Part shown: positions 1-16,888 of the stretch, in pieces
Layout of the letters: every line of letters begins with the position of its first letter
Numbering within the stretch: the first letter of the stretch is position 1
DNA from: Vibrio porteresiae DSM 19223
GTDB lineage: Bacteria; Pseudomonadota; Gammaproteobacteria; Enterobacterales; Vibrionaceae
Direction: 5' to 3'
DNA: 64,000 nt
Assembly: GCF_024347055.1 (NCBI RefSeq)
Contig: NZ_AP024895.1
Location: 372,001 to 436,000 of the forward strand
Program-made: the position numbers and the translations under genes
Notes under the pieces: model-generated
Seen by the model: only the letters and a program-made list of their open reading frames with translations
The model's database searches: none
What the model was told of the DNA's origin: nothing

Positions 1-1125
<1,125 letters not shown>

Positions 1126-1186
1126 ATACGAAGATTATTGCGATGAGTGTTCACACAGATTGATACGGTTTAATAGAGCACCTAGT

Positions 1187-1263
1187 GGGTCTGTAGCTCA
1201 GGTGGTTAGAGCGTTCGCCTGATAAGCGAGAGGTCGGTGGTTCAAGTCCACTCAGACCCACCA
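1187..1263 (+). tRNA. tRNA-Ile (GAT)
   Basis: 77-nt tRNA in the 16S-23S spacer. Acceptor stem GGGTCTG pairs with CAGACCC, followed by encoded ACCA. The anticodon loop CTGATAA gives anticodon GAT, and the T-arm GGTTCAAGTCC is intact. It is transcribed as part of the rRNA precursor. Confidence 0.97.
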
Positions 1264-1288
1264 ATATTTCCGTAAGGAAAACACCGAT

Positions 1289-1364
1289 GGGGTTATAGCT
1301 CAGCTGGGAGAGCGCCTGCCTTGCACGCAGGAGGTCTGCGGTTCGATCCCGCATAGCTCCACCA
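1289..1364 (+). tRNA. tRNA-Ala (TGC)
   Basis: 76-nt tRNA in the 16S-23S spacer, nearly identical to E. coli tRNA-Ala(UGC). The anticodon loop TTGCACG gives TGC, the T-arm is GGTTCGATCC, and the CCA end is encoded. It lies 25 nt after tRNA-Ile, the usual Ile-Ala pair of gamma-proteobacterial rrn spacers. Confidence 0.97.
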
Positions 1365-1417
1365 TCTTTAAGCGCATTAGCGATAGTGTTCTTAAAAATG
1401 GTTTCGAAAGAAATCTT

Positions 1418-1430
1418 TGCTCTTTAACAA
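1418..1430 (+). promoter_or_regulatory. boxA antitermination site before 23S (operon 1)
   Basis: TGCTCTTTAACAA matches the rrn boxA consensus bound by NusB-NusE during rRNA antitermination. It sits between tRNA-Ala and 23S. Confidence 0.8.
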
Positions 1431-1661
1431 TTTGGAAAGCTGACAAAACAATGTTTTATTTCATTGAAATAGAAGATTGTTTGTAAAGTTCTCAATTGTC
1501 TTCGTTAAGAAGACAAACAAAAACACATTCAAGTGTTCTTGGATTTACTTTTTAAGTAAATATTCAAAATTGAGTCCGGCAATATCGAGTCTGCAACATG
1601 TATAAAAATGCAGACAACCTTGGTGACTTGTTCATCAACTCGAAACTTTTTTGGGTTGTAT

Positions 1662-4548
<2,887 letters not shown>

Positions 4549-4632
4549 ACAACACCAAAAGGGTTTTGTAGGACTCGATTAAGACACTTGAATTGTGTTG
4601 AGACTTGAAACAGCTTTCTAAATTAAAGAATT

Positions 4633-4752
4633 TGCTTGGCGACCATAGCGATTTGGACCCACCTGATTCCATGCCGAACTCAGAAGTGAAACGAATTAGC
4701 GCCGATGGTAGTGTGGGGTTTCCCCATGTGAGAGTAGGACATCGCCAGGCTT
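4633..4752 (+). rRNA. rrf: 5S rRNA (operon 1)
   Basis: 120 nt, from TGCTTGGCGACC to GCCAGGCTT, 84 nt after 23S. The ends are set by analogy with E. coli 5S. It differs from the second copy by one base: G at 4693, about nt 61 of the RNA. Confidence 0.95.
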
Positions 4753-4760
4753 TAATCTCG

Positions 4761-4785
4761 CTTGCTTGATGAAACATCAAGCAAG
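4761..4785 (+). terminator. Hairpin closing rRNA operon 1
   Basis: Perfect 11-bp stem CTTGCTTGATG / CATCAAGCAAG around an AAA loop, just after 5S. No U-run follows, so it may be a 3'-processing or factor-dependent stop rather than a canonical intrinsic terminator. Confidence 0.6.
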
Positions 4786-4820
4786 TCACCATAAAGTTTT
4801 AAGTTAATTAGAATTTTATG

Positions 4821-4848
4821 TTGACTTTCAAAGTGGGTAGCGTAAGAT
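4821..4848 (+). promoter_or_regulatory. rrn P1-type promoter for operon 2
   Basis: -35 TTGACT (4821-4826), a 16-bp spacer and -10 TAAGAT (4843-4848), followed by the GC-rich discriminator ACGCGTC typical of stringently controlled rRNA promoters. The AT-rich stretch just upstream (about 4793-4819) fits an UP element. Assignment is by motif only. Confidence 0.75.
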
Positions 4849-4885
4849 ACGCGTCCTGCCTAAGTGCTAAGGCACTGAAAGCAAA

Positions 4886-4897
4886 GCTCTTTAACAA
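4886..4897 (+). promoter_or_regulatory. boxA in the 16S leader (operon 2)
   Basis: GCTCTTTAACAA, the leader boxA of the rRNA antitermination complex, about 40 nt downstream of the -10 element. Confidence 0.75.
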
Positions 4898-4905
4898 TTT
4901 AAACC

Positions 4906-4939
4906 TATCAATCTGTGTGGGCACTCGTTGATGATAATC
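4906..4939 (+). other. Leader strand of the 16S RNase III processing stem
   Basis: This strand begins TATCAATCTGTGTG and is nearly complementary to 6596-6628, after the 16S gene. The two strands fold into the long helix that RNase III cuts to release pre-16S. A few mismatches lie in the middle. The same spacer strand exists after the first 16S (1133-1165). Confidence 0.75.
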
Positions 4940-5045
4940 ATAGCTTCTTAGGAAGCACAATGGTTTCAATGAACTGAGTGACCAATTAAGTCTTCGGACT
5001 TAGCACAGTCAATTTATTCAGTATTCATTGAGCCGAAAAAACTTT

Positions 5046-6588
<1,543 letters not shown>

Positions 6589-6595
6589 ATACGAA

Positions 6596-6628
6596 GATTA
6601 TTGCGATGAGTGTTCACACAGATTGATA
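6596..6628 (+). other. Spacer strand of the 16S RNase III processing stem
   Basis: Complement of the leader strand at 4906-4939. It lies directly after 16S and before tRNA-Ile. Confidence 0.7.
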
Positions 6629-6649
6629 CGGTTTAATAGAGCACCTAGT

Positions 6650-6726
6650 GGGTCTGTAGCTCAGGTGGTTAGAGCGTTCGCCTGATAAGCGAGAGGTCGG
6701 TGGTTCAAGTCCACTCAGACCCACCA
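6650..6726 (+). tRNA. tRNA-Ile (GAT), operon 2
   Basis: Identical to the copy at 1187-1263: anticodon GAT, encoded CCA end, first tRNA in the 16S-23S spacer. Confidence 0.97.
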
Positions 6727-6751
6727 ATATTTCCGTAAGGAAAACACCGAT

Positions 6752-6827
6752 GGGGTTATAGCTCAGCTGGGAGAGCGCCTGCCTTGCACGCAGGAGGTCT
6801 GCGGTTCGATCCCGCATAGCTCCACCA
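6752..6827 (+). tRNA. tRNA-Ala (TGC), operon 2
   Basis: Identical to the copy at 1289-1364: anticodon TGC, encoded CCA end, second tRNA of the spacer. Confidence 0.97.
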
Positions 6828-6880
6828 TCTTTAAGCGCATTAGCGATAGTGTTCTTAAAAATGGTTTCGAAAGAAATCTT

Positions 6881-6893
6881 TGCTCTTTAACAA
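6881..6893 (+). promoter_or_regulatory. boxA antitermination site before 23S (operon 2)
   Basis: TGCTCTTTAACAA, same as in operon 1. Confidence 0.8.
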
Positions 6894-7124
6894 TTTGGAA
6901 AGCTGACAAAACAATGTTTTATTTCATTGAAATAGAAGATTGTTTGTAAAGTTCTCAATTGTCTTCGTTAAGAAGACAAACAAAAACACATTCAAGTGTT
7001 CTTGGATTTACTTTTTAAGTAAATATTCAAAATTGAGTCCGGCAATATCGAGTCTGCAACATGTATAAAAATGCAGACAACCTTGGTGACTTGTTCATCA
7101 ACTCGAAACTTTTTTGGGTTGTAT

Positions 7125-10011
<2,887 letters not shown>

Positions 10012-10095
10012 ACAACACCAAAAGGGTTTTGTAGGACTCGATTAAGACACTTGAATTGTGTTGAGACTTGAAACAGCTTTCTAAATTAAAGAATT

Positions 10096-10215
10096 TGCTT
10101 GGCGACCATAGCGATTTGGACCCACCTGATTCCATGCCGAACTCAGAAGTGAAACAAATTAGCGCCGATGGTAGTGTGGGGTTTCCCCATGTGAGAGTAG
10201 GACATCGCCAGGCTT
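10096..10215 (+). rRNA. rrf: 5S rRNA (operon 2)
   Basis: 120 nt. It differs from the first copy by A instead of G at 10156. Sequence identity between the two operons ends a few bases after this gene. Confidence 0.95.
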
Positions 10216-10260
10216 TAAATTGCATTAGCGAGATGGATATCTTGTTAATAAGAATACAGC

Positions 10261-10337
10261 GGAGCGGTAGTTCAGTTGGTTAGAATATCGGCCTGTCACG
10301 CCGAGGGTCGCGGGTTCGAGTCCCGTCCGTTCCGCCA
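10261..10337 (+). tRNA. tRNA-Asp (GTC)
   Basis: 77-nt tRNA, acceptor GGAGCGG / CCGTTCC with a G-T wobble, then GCCA. The anticodon loop CTGTCAC gives GTC. It lies 45 nt after the second 5S and shares its terminator, so it is probably the last gene of rRNA operon 2. The first operon lacks it. Confidence 0.97.
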
Positions 10338-10347
10338 CTAATTAAAG

Positions 10348-10377
10348 AAGCCTCAGTCGAAAGACTGAGGCTTTTTT
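10348..10377 (+). terminator. Terminator of rRNA operon 2
   Basis: AAGCCTCAGTC / GACTGAGGCTT stem with a GAAA tetraloop, followed by a T-run. A strong intrinsic terminator. The following 254 bp up to pldA hold no gene I can see. Confidence 0.9.
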
Positions 10378-10631
10378 GCTTTTTGTTTAAAAAATATTTG
10401 TGCACTTCTCTTTTTCTTTCCCCCCCTAAAGACACGCAGACTTCTTCACCAGACAAAGCTATTGTTCATTCGAGGCCTTCTACTCGAGAGATTGTCACAT
10501 ACGGTTTTCGATCGTATAGGTTGATCAATGTTAAATTGTTGTGATTAAACCGTAGGTCACCTTTTCATAGTGAAATAGCGATGCTAATTTATCTGCTGAA
10601 TGTTTGGCATCTAGCTATTGGAGTTTTCTGA

Positions 10632-11537
10632 ATGAGATTGCCTTTATTATTGGTTCTATTCTCCTGCTATGCGTCAAATGTAGCTTATGCTGAAACAGCA
10701 TCTACTGACGTGAAATCAAATGATGAGTCTTTGGTTGACGAGAGAGTGCAGGATGAGAAGAAGGTTCAGGATAACCCTTTTGTTATCATGCCTCACAAGG
10801 CTAACTATTTGTTACCTATCACTTACAATCCTCATCCTAATGACAAACCGTTCCGTGAAGATGATGAATATGCTGATGATCTAGAAAAGTTCGAGGCTAA
10901 ATTTCAGATATCTTTTAAGATGCCACTAGCTATCGATCTTGTCGGTGGCGGTGACCTATATTTTGCGTATACCAACCAGTCATGGTGGCAAGTTTATAAT
11001 AAAGATGATTCAGCCCCGTTTCGAGAAACCGTACATGAACCTGAAGTGTTCATGCTCTTCGACAACGATTGGAAAATTGGTGGCTTTACTAATTCATATT
11101 GGGCTCTAGGAGCTAACCATCAGTCTAATGGACGCTCTGGGACACTTTCGAGGAGTTGGAACCGTTTATATGGTTCTATGGTGTTCGATAAGGGGGATTT
11201 TGCCTTAAGTGCAACAGCGTGGTGGAGAATTCCTGAAAGTCGCAAGGATAGTCCTACCGATGCCACTGGAGATGATAATCCAGATATCACCCACTACATG
11301 GGGCACTTTGAGCTTGTCGGTCTATATGGAGTAGGGCAACAGCGTTATACGTTTTTGATTCGAGATAACTTACAGCAAGATAATAAAGGTGCTCTTCAAT
11401 TAACGTGGAGCTATCCGATTCATCGTAACTTACGTGCGTACGTTCAATACTTTAACGGTTATGGTGAAAGCTTAATTGATTACGATGTGCATACTCAGCG
11501 TATTGGTATTGGTATCGCGTTAAACGATCTTTTATAA
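10632..11537 (+). CDS. pldA: Outer membrane phospholipase A (OMPLA)
   Basis: 301 aa. Calcium-dependent phospholipase A1 of the outer membrane, which hydrolyses phospholipids that reach the outer leaflet. A signal peptide (about residues 1-20, ending AYA) precedes a linker and a 12-strand-barrel type sequence. The catalytic triad is visible: His163 and Ser165 in NHQSNGRSG and Asn177 in SRSWNRLY, with the same spacing as His142, Ser144 and Asn156 of E. coli OMPLA. The mature N-terminus is longer and more acidic than in E. coli (residues 21-48). Start ATG has GGAG about 10 nt upstream. Single gene, flanked by terminators on both sides. Confidence 0.95.
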   Translation: MRLPLLLVLFSCYASNVAYAETASTDVKSNDESLVDERVQDEKKVQDNPFVIMPHKANYLLPITYNPHPNDKPFREDDEYADDLEKFEAKFQISFKMPLAIDLVGGGDLYFAYTNQSWWQVYNKDDSAPFRETVHEPEVFMLFDNDWKIGGFTNSYWALGANHQSNGRSGTLSRSWNRLYGSMVFDKGDFALSATAWWRIPESRKDSPTDATGDDNPDITHYMGHFELVGLYGVGQQRYTFLIRDNLQQDNKGALQLTWSYPIHRNLRAYVQYFNGYGESLIDYDVHTQRIGIGIALNDLL

Positions 11538-11552
11538 CCTCATTTATTATAA

Positions 11553-11581
11553 AAAGAAGCCTCCTGTTCGGAGGCTTCTTT
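11553..11581. terminator. Bidirectional terminator between pldA and the antiporter gene
   Basis: 12-bp stem AAAGAAGCCTCC / GGAGGCTTCTTT with a TGTTC loop between two convergent genes. T-rich on both strands, so it can serve both. Confidence 0.85.
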
Positions 11582-11605
11582 CAGTTTGTAGACGCGATAT
11601 ACTAT

Positions 11606-12934
11606 CTAATTCTGCTCGTCTTTGACTAATTCATTTGCTGTTGACTCTTGCTGCTCTTCCATTTTCTTTTCAGCAATTTTCGCTTTTTCAATCATAGGTG
11701 TGATCGTTGATCCTTGGATCAAAATAGAGAACACGACCACTGCATACGTCATCACTAGAACCAGTTCTTTTACGTCGATTAACTTATCTGGAATCACCAT
11801 AATTCCTGATGGAATAGACAATGCCATGGCCAACGCTAAGCCTCCGCGCAATCCACCCCAAGTTAATATACGGATAGACCAAGGATTGTAAGTGCGATAA
11901 CGTTTAAACCCAACGTAAGGCACTGCAACACTGACGTAACGACCCAAGAGTACCAATGGAATCGCGATTGCCATGACTATCCAGTCTTCTTCGTGGAATT
12001 TAAATAGCAACATCGACATACCGATCAGCAAGAACAGTACGCCATTTAAAAACTCATCGACCAGTTCCCAGAAGTGATCTAAGTGTTCTTCACTCTCTTT
12101 AGAGAATCCAATAAAGCGCGTCCAGTTACCGATCATAATGCCTGATACCACCATTGCTAGCGGTCCTGACACATGGATGATATCTGCAAACACAAAGCCA
12201 GCGGTTGGGACACCTATGGTTAGTAACAATTCCATAGAGTGGTCATCTGTTGCACAAATCAAATAATGGAAGATTAGACCAAGAACCAAACCATAAAGGA
12301 TGCCACCTAATGCCTCATGTACGAATAATTCAGCTACACTGCCGATAGTTGGTGCGTGTTGACCAAATGCGATAGTAAAAATGGTGACGAAGATAACTAG
12401 ACCAAAACCATCATTGAATAGTGATTCACCTTCTATTTGTGTTGAAATACGTTTGGGTGCGTTAAGTTTCTTAACGATAGCCAATACGGCTATTGGGTCG
12501 GTTGGTGAAATCAATGCGCCAAAGAGAAGACAGTAAATAAGTTGTAGATCGATACCTAGAAAATGACAGGCGCCGTAAAGACCGTAACCGATGAAGAAAG
12601 TTGAAAAAAGAGTTGAGCCTAAGGCGAGAACGGCGATTTCCCATTTTTGATCTTTTAGGTTGGGAAGTTTGATACCTAATCCGCCAGCAAATAACAAGAA
12701 TCCTAATATGCCTTTGAGCAGGAAGTCTTCGAAGTTAATACTGGTCATGGTAGTTCGAGCGATTTTGGTTAATTGAAACCAATCATTTTGACCTGCAACT
12801 AAGATGAGCAACGAAAGCAACATGGAACCTGCGGTAATCGCTATTGTTGTTTGCATTTTACCTATCTTGCTGTTGAAGAAGGCAATAAGCATCGCAGCGG
12901 CAGAAAGAAAACAGAGTGTGTAATAGACTGACAT
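11606..12934 (-). CDS. Na+/H+ antiporter, CPA1 (NhaP-type) family
   Basis: 442 aa with the ATG at 12934. An upstream in-frame codon at 13024 would add 30 residues, but those are not membrane-like; at 12934 the protein starts directly with the first membrane helix and has AGAGAAG just upstream. About 12 hydrophobic segments. CPA1 signatures are present: SPTDPIAVLAIVKKL with the transport Asp, and EGESLFNDGFGLVIF. The family exchanges Na+ or K+ for H+ across the inner membrane; the ion preference cannot be read from the sequence. The C-terminal tail (about residues 410-442) is charged and cytoplasmic. Divergent from metH. Confidence 0.9.
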   Translation of the reverse strand: MSVYYTLCFLSAAAMLIAFFNSKIGKMQTTIAITAGSMLLSLLILVAGQNDWFQLTKIARTTMTSINFEDFLLKGILGFLLFAGGLGIKLPNLKDQKWEIAVLALGSTLFSTFFIGYGLYGACHFLGIDLQLIYCLLFGALISPTDPIAVLAIVKKLNAPKRISTQIEGESLFNDGFGLVIFVTIFTIAFGQHAPTIGSVAELFVHEALGGILYGLVLGLIFHYLICATDDHSMELLLTIGVPTAGFVFADIIHVSGPLAMVVSGIMIGNWTRFIGFSKESEEHLDHFWELVDEFLNGVLFLLIGMSMLLFKFHEEDWIVMAIAIPLVLLGRYVSVAVPYVGFKRYRTYNPWSIRILTWGGLRGGLALAMALSIPSGIMVIPDKLIDVKELVLVMTYAVVVFSILIQGSTITPMIEKAKIAEKKMEEQQESTANELVKDEQN

Positions 12935-13059
12935 TTTCTTCTCTTTGATGTAACAAATTGTGAGCGGAAATTGTCTGACGATGGTGGCTAAATAGCAAAC
13001 ATTTTTTGTTGTTCTTATCACCAATGAATGAGAGTGAAATTTGTCCTTTTTATTGATTT

Positions 13060-13083
13060 AGACGTCTAGATTTCTAGATGGAC
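13060..13083 (+). promoter_or_regulatory. Three tandem MetJ boxes upstream of metH
   Basis: Three consecutive 8-mers AGACGTCT, AGATTTCT and AGATGGAC. The first is a perfect MetJ consensus box; the others match at 6 and 5 of 8 positions. They lie directly before a possible -10 TATGAT (13084-13089), so MetJ-S-adenosylmethionine would cover the metH promoter. They also lie about 125 nt upstream of the divergent antiporter start. Confidence 0.8.
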
Positions 13084-13124
13084 TATGATAGGATGTCGCT
13101 AATCATAAGGAATGAGGTTGTATT

Positions 13125-16100
13125 GTGAGTAGTTATATAAAACAACAAATAGAAACACAGTTAAAGCAACGCATACTGCTTATTGATGGCGGTATGGGAA
13201 CCATGATTCAAGGTTATAAGCTGGAAGAGCAAGACTACCGTGGAGCGCGTTTCGCTGATTGGCATTGTGACCTAAAGGGTAATAATGACTTACTTGTTTT
13301 AACTCAGCCTCAGTTGATTAAAGAGATTCACGATGCGTATCTGGAGGCCGGTGCTGACATTCTAGAAACCAATACATTCAATGCCACCACTATCGCGATG
13401 GCTGATTATGATATGCAGTCGATCAGTGAAGAGATCAACTATGCTGCTGCTAAATTGGCCCGTGAAACTGCAGATGAATGGACGGCTAAAACACCAGATA
13501 AGCCGCGCTATGTCGCTGGTGTTTTAGGTCCAACTAACCGCACATGTTCTATTTCACCAGATGTAAACGACCCTGGTTTTCGTAATGTTCATTTTGATGA
13601 GCTAGTAAAAGCGTATTCAGAATCAACGCGTGCGCTTATCAAAGGTGGTTGTGATCTGATTCTTATTGAAACCATTTTTGATACGTTGAATGCCAAAGCG
13701 TGTGCTTTTGCCGTCGAAACCGTATTTGAAGAGCTTGGTTTGACCTTACCCATCATGATCTCCGGCACGATTACCGATGCCTCTGGTCGTACATTATCGG
13801 GTCAAACAACCGAAGCTTTTTATAACTCCATGCGCCACGTTTCACCTATCTCGTTTGGTTTAAACTGTGCTCTTGGCCCTGATGAGTTACGTCAATATGT
13901 TTCTGAAATGTCGCGCATTTCAGATTGCTTTGTCTCAGCTCACCCTAACGCTGGCTTACCAAATGCCTTTGGTGAATACGATTTATCACCAGAAGATATG
14001 GCTGAGCATATTTCTGAATGGGCTCGTTCAGGATTTCTCAACTTTGTTGGTGGGTGCTGTGGTACGACGCCTGAGCATATTCGAGCCATCGCCAAAGCGG
14101 TTGAAGGTGTCGCACCTCGTGTTATTCCTGATATTAACCGAGAATGTCGTTTATCTGGCCTTGAACCACTTAATATTGCTAAAGAAACCTTATTTATTAA
14201 CGTTGGTGAGCGAACCAACGTCACTGGCTCTGCTCGTTTTAAACGCCTCATTAAAGAAGAGCAATATGACGAAGCGCTAGAAGTTGCGCGTCAGCAGGTT
14301 GAAAACGGTGCCCAAATCATCGATATCAACATGGATGAAGGCATGCTAGATGCTCAAGCCTGCATGGTGCGTTTTTTGAACCTATGTGCTTCTGAACCAG
14401 AAATTTCGAAAGTACCGATCATGGTGGACTCTTCTAAATGGGAGGTCATCGAAGCAGGCTTAAAATGCATTCAAGGCAAAGGGATTGTTAACTCCATCTC
14501 GCTTAAAGAAGGCAAAGAAAAATTTGTTGAACATGCCAAGCTAGTGCGTCGTTATGGCGCTGCAGTCATTGTCATGGCATTTGATGAAGTCGGTCAGGCC
14601 GATACTCGCGAACGTAAACTGCAAATTTGTACCCGAGCTTACCGAATTTTGGTCGATGAAGTGGGGTTCCCGCCAGAAGATATCATTTTTGACCCTAATA
14701 TCTTTGCTGTTGCAACAGGGATAGATGAACACAATAACTACGCTTTAGATTTCATTAATGCAGTCGCTGATATTAAGCACGACTTGCCTTACGCAATGAT
14801 TTCCGGTGGTGTGTCTAACGTATCGTTCTCTTTTCGCGGTAACAACTATGTCCGTGAAGCAATTCACGCGGTGTTCCTATATCACTGTTTTAAAAATGGT
14901 ATGGATATGGGGATCGTCAATGCAGGTCAGCTTGAAATTTACGATAACGTGCCACAAAAATTACGTGATGCGGTTGAGGATGTGATTCTTAACCGTCGCG
15001 ATGACGGCACTGAACGATTGTTGGAAATTGCCGAAGAGTATCGTGAAAACGCTGTTGGTAAAGAAGCCGATACGTCTGCTCTTGAATGGCGAACTTGGCC
15101 AGTAGAAAAGCGCTTAGAGCATGCTTTAGTAAAAGGTATTACTGAGTTTATCGTTGAAGATACCGAAGAAGCACGATTGAAGTCGGCTAGACCCATTGAT
15201 GTGATCGAAGGTCCATTGATGGATGGCATGAACGTGGTCGGTGATTTATTTGGTGAAGGGAAAATGTTCCTTCCTCAAGTGGTGAAATCAGCTCGAGTGA
15301 TGAAGCAAGCTGTTGCTCACTTAGAGCCATTTATTAACGCGCTTAAACAATCGGGTTCATCAAACGGCAAAATATTGATGGCAACCGTAAAAGGCGATGT
15401 TCACGATATCGGTAAGAACATTGTCGGTGTGGTGTTGCAATGTAATAACTTTGAAATCATTGATCTAGGGGTAATGGTTCCCTGTGAGCAGATTCTAAAA
15501 GTCGCGAAAGAACAGAAGGTCGACATCATTGGCTTGTCTGGTTTGATAACCCCATCCTTGGATGAAATGGTTCATGTCGCGAAGGAGATGGAGCGTCAAG
15601 GTTTTGATATTCCACTAATGATTGGTGGGGCGACAACATCGAAAGCCCATACGGCAGTGAAGATTGAGCAGAACTATCATCAGCCTGTTGTGTATGTCAG
15701 TAATGCTTCTCGAGCGGTGGGTGTGTGTACCGCATTATTGTCAGATGAGCAGCGTCCAAGTTTTATTGAAAAACTCAATGTTGAATATGAGCGTACGCGT
15801 GAACAACATGCGCGTAAAACCCCTAAATCTCGTCCGGTGACGTTAGCTGAAGCTCGTGCGAATAAAGTTGCTATCGATTGGGATGATTACGAACCACCAG
15901 TTCCCGTTAAGCCGGGAATCCATGTGTTTGAGAATATGGATGTAGCTACCCTACGTCAGTATATCGACTGGACTCCATTCTTTATGACTTGGTCGTTGAT
16001 GGGTAAGTACCCAGCGATTTTGGAGCATGAGGAAGTGGGCGAAGAGGCCAAACGTCTATTCCATGATGCCAATGAGTGGCTTGATCGTATTGAAAGTGAA

Positions 16101-16805
16101 GGGTTGCTGAAGGCGTCTGGTATTTGTGGTTTGTTCCCTGCAGCAAGCATCGGTGACGACATTGAAGTCTACCGTGATGCCGAGCGTCGTGATGTTTCTC
16201 ATTTACTGCATCACTTGCGGCAACAAACGTTCAAACCGAAAGGTCCTAACTATTGTTTGTCTGATTATATTGCGCCGAAAGAGAGTGGTAAGGCCGATTG
16301 GATTGGGGCATTTGCGGTCACTGGTGGTATCAATGAACGTGAAATCGCCGATCAGTTTAAAGCCCAAGGCGATGATTACAATGCGATTATGGTTCAAGCG
16401 GTTGCGGATCGACTCGCAGAGGCTTTTGCAGAATATTTGCACCAAGTGATGCGTAAGGATATTTGGGGATATGCGGCTGATGAGACACTGTCGAACGACG
16501 ATCTGATTCGTGAAAAATATCAGGGGATTCGTCCAGCACCGGGATATGCCGCATGTCCTGAACATACTGAAAAAGGGGCGATTTGGGAGCTACTTAAGGT
16601 TGAAGAAACGATCGGTATGAAATTGACCTCAAGTTACGCCATGTACCCAGGAGCATCGGTATCTGGTTGGTACTTCTCTCATCCTGAGTCGCGCTATTTT
16701 GCAGTGGCACAAATCCAAGAGGATCAGCTCGAAGATTATGCTGCGCGTAAAGGCTGGGATCGTGTTGAGGCTGAAAGGTGGCTGGGTCCGAATATTAATG
16801 GCTAA
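13125..16805 (+). CDS. metH: Cobalamin-dependent methionine synthase
   Basis: 1226 aa, full length. It transfers the methyl group of 5-methyltetrahydrofolate to homocysteine through methylcobalamin in the cytoplasm. Domains: homocysteine binding (about 1-330) with zinc ligands Cys248 and Cys311/Cys312 (GGCCGTTPEH); pterin binding (about 355-620); cobalamin cap and Rossmann domains (about 650-900) with DVHDIGKN carrying the cobalt-ligand His760; AdoMet reactivation domain (about 905-1226) with RPAPGYAACPEH. Start is a GTG, with AAGGAATGAGG upstream. Three MetJ boxes overlap its promoter. Monocistronic, with a terminator just after the stop. Confidence 0.98.
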   Translation: MSSYIKQQIETQLKQRILLIDGGMGTMIQGYKLEEQDYRGARFADWHCDLKGNNDLLVLTQPQLIKEIHDAYLEAGADILETNTFNATTIAMADYDMQSISEEINYAAAKLARETADEWTAKTPDKPRYVAGVLGPTNRTCSISPDVNDPGFRNVHFDELVKAYSESTRALIKGGCDLILIETIFDTLNAKACAFAVETVFEELGLTLPIMISGTITDASGRTLSGQTTEAFYNSMRHVSPISFGLNCALGPDELRQYVSEMSRISDCFVSAHPNAGLPNAFGEYDLSPEDMAEHISEWARSGFLNFVGGCCGTTPEHIRAIAKAVEGVAPRVIPDINRECRLSGLEPLNIAKETLFINVGERTNVTGSARFKRLIKEEQYDEALEVARQQVENGAQIIDINMDEGMLDAQACMVRFLNLCASEPEISKVPIMVDSSKWEVIEAGLKCIQGKGIVNSISLKEGKEKFVEHAKLVRRYGAAVIVMAFDEVGQADTRERKLQICTRAYRILVDEVGFPPEDIIFDPNIFAVATGIDEHNNYALDFINAVADIKHDLPYAMISGGVSNVSFSFRGNNYVREAIHAVFLYHCFKNGMDMGIVNAGQLEIYDNVPQKLRDAVEDVILNRRDDGTERLLEIAEEYRENAVGKEADTSALEWRTWPVEKRLEHALVKGITEFIVEDTEEARLKSARPIDVIEGPLMDGMNVVGDLFGEGKMFLPQVVKSARVMKQAVAHLEPFINALKQSGSSNGKILMATVKGDVHDIGKNIVGVVLQCNNFEIIDLGVMVPCEQILKVAKEQKVDIIGLSGLITPSLDEMVHVAKEMERQGFDIPLMIGGATTSKAHTAVKIEQNYHQPVVYVSNASRAVGVCTALLSDEQRPSFIEKLNVEYERTREQHARKTPKSRPVTLAEARANKVAIDWDDYEPPVPVKPGIHVFENMDVATLRQYIDWTPFFMTWSLMGKYPAILEHEEVGEEAKRLFHDANEWLDRIESEGLLKASGICGLFPAASIGDDIEVYRDAERRDVSHLLHHLRQQTFKPKGPNYCLSDYIAPKESGKADWIGAFAVTGGINEREIADQFKAQGDDYNAIMVQAVADRLAEAFAEYLHQVMRKDIWGYAADETLSNDDLIREKYQGIRPAPGYAACPEHTEKGAIWELLKVEETIGMKLTSSYAMYPGASVSGWYFSHPESRYFAVAQIQEDQLEDYAARKGWDRVEAERWLGPNING

Positions 16806-16836
16806 TCCGAGTCAGTGTGAAATAAGCAAGAAAAGA

Positions 16837-16862
16837 GGGCCATCAAATGATGGCCCTTGTTA
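16837..16862. terminator. Terminator between metH and lysC
   Basis: Stem GGGCCATC / GATGGCCC with an AAAT loop, then TTGTT. It separates convergent metH and lysC; the opposite strand has CTTTTCTT after the stem, so it may act both ways. Confidence 0.75.
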
Positions 16863-16888
16863 CTTCTCGTTCGCCAGTTGGCTTTTTA

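Noticed and set aside
10378..10631. Regulatory site (CRP-like TGTGA ... TCAC) before pldA
   Set aside because: The two halves are 12 bp apart instead of 6.
13867..14280. Long frame inside metH in another phase (137 codons), and similar ones in lysC, uvrA, mshL, yhdP
   Set aside because: Fully embedded in well-conserved genes; no site or homology. Typical shadows of biased codon use.
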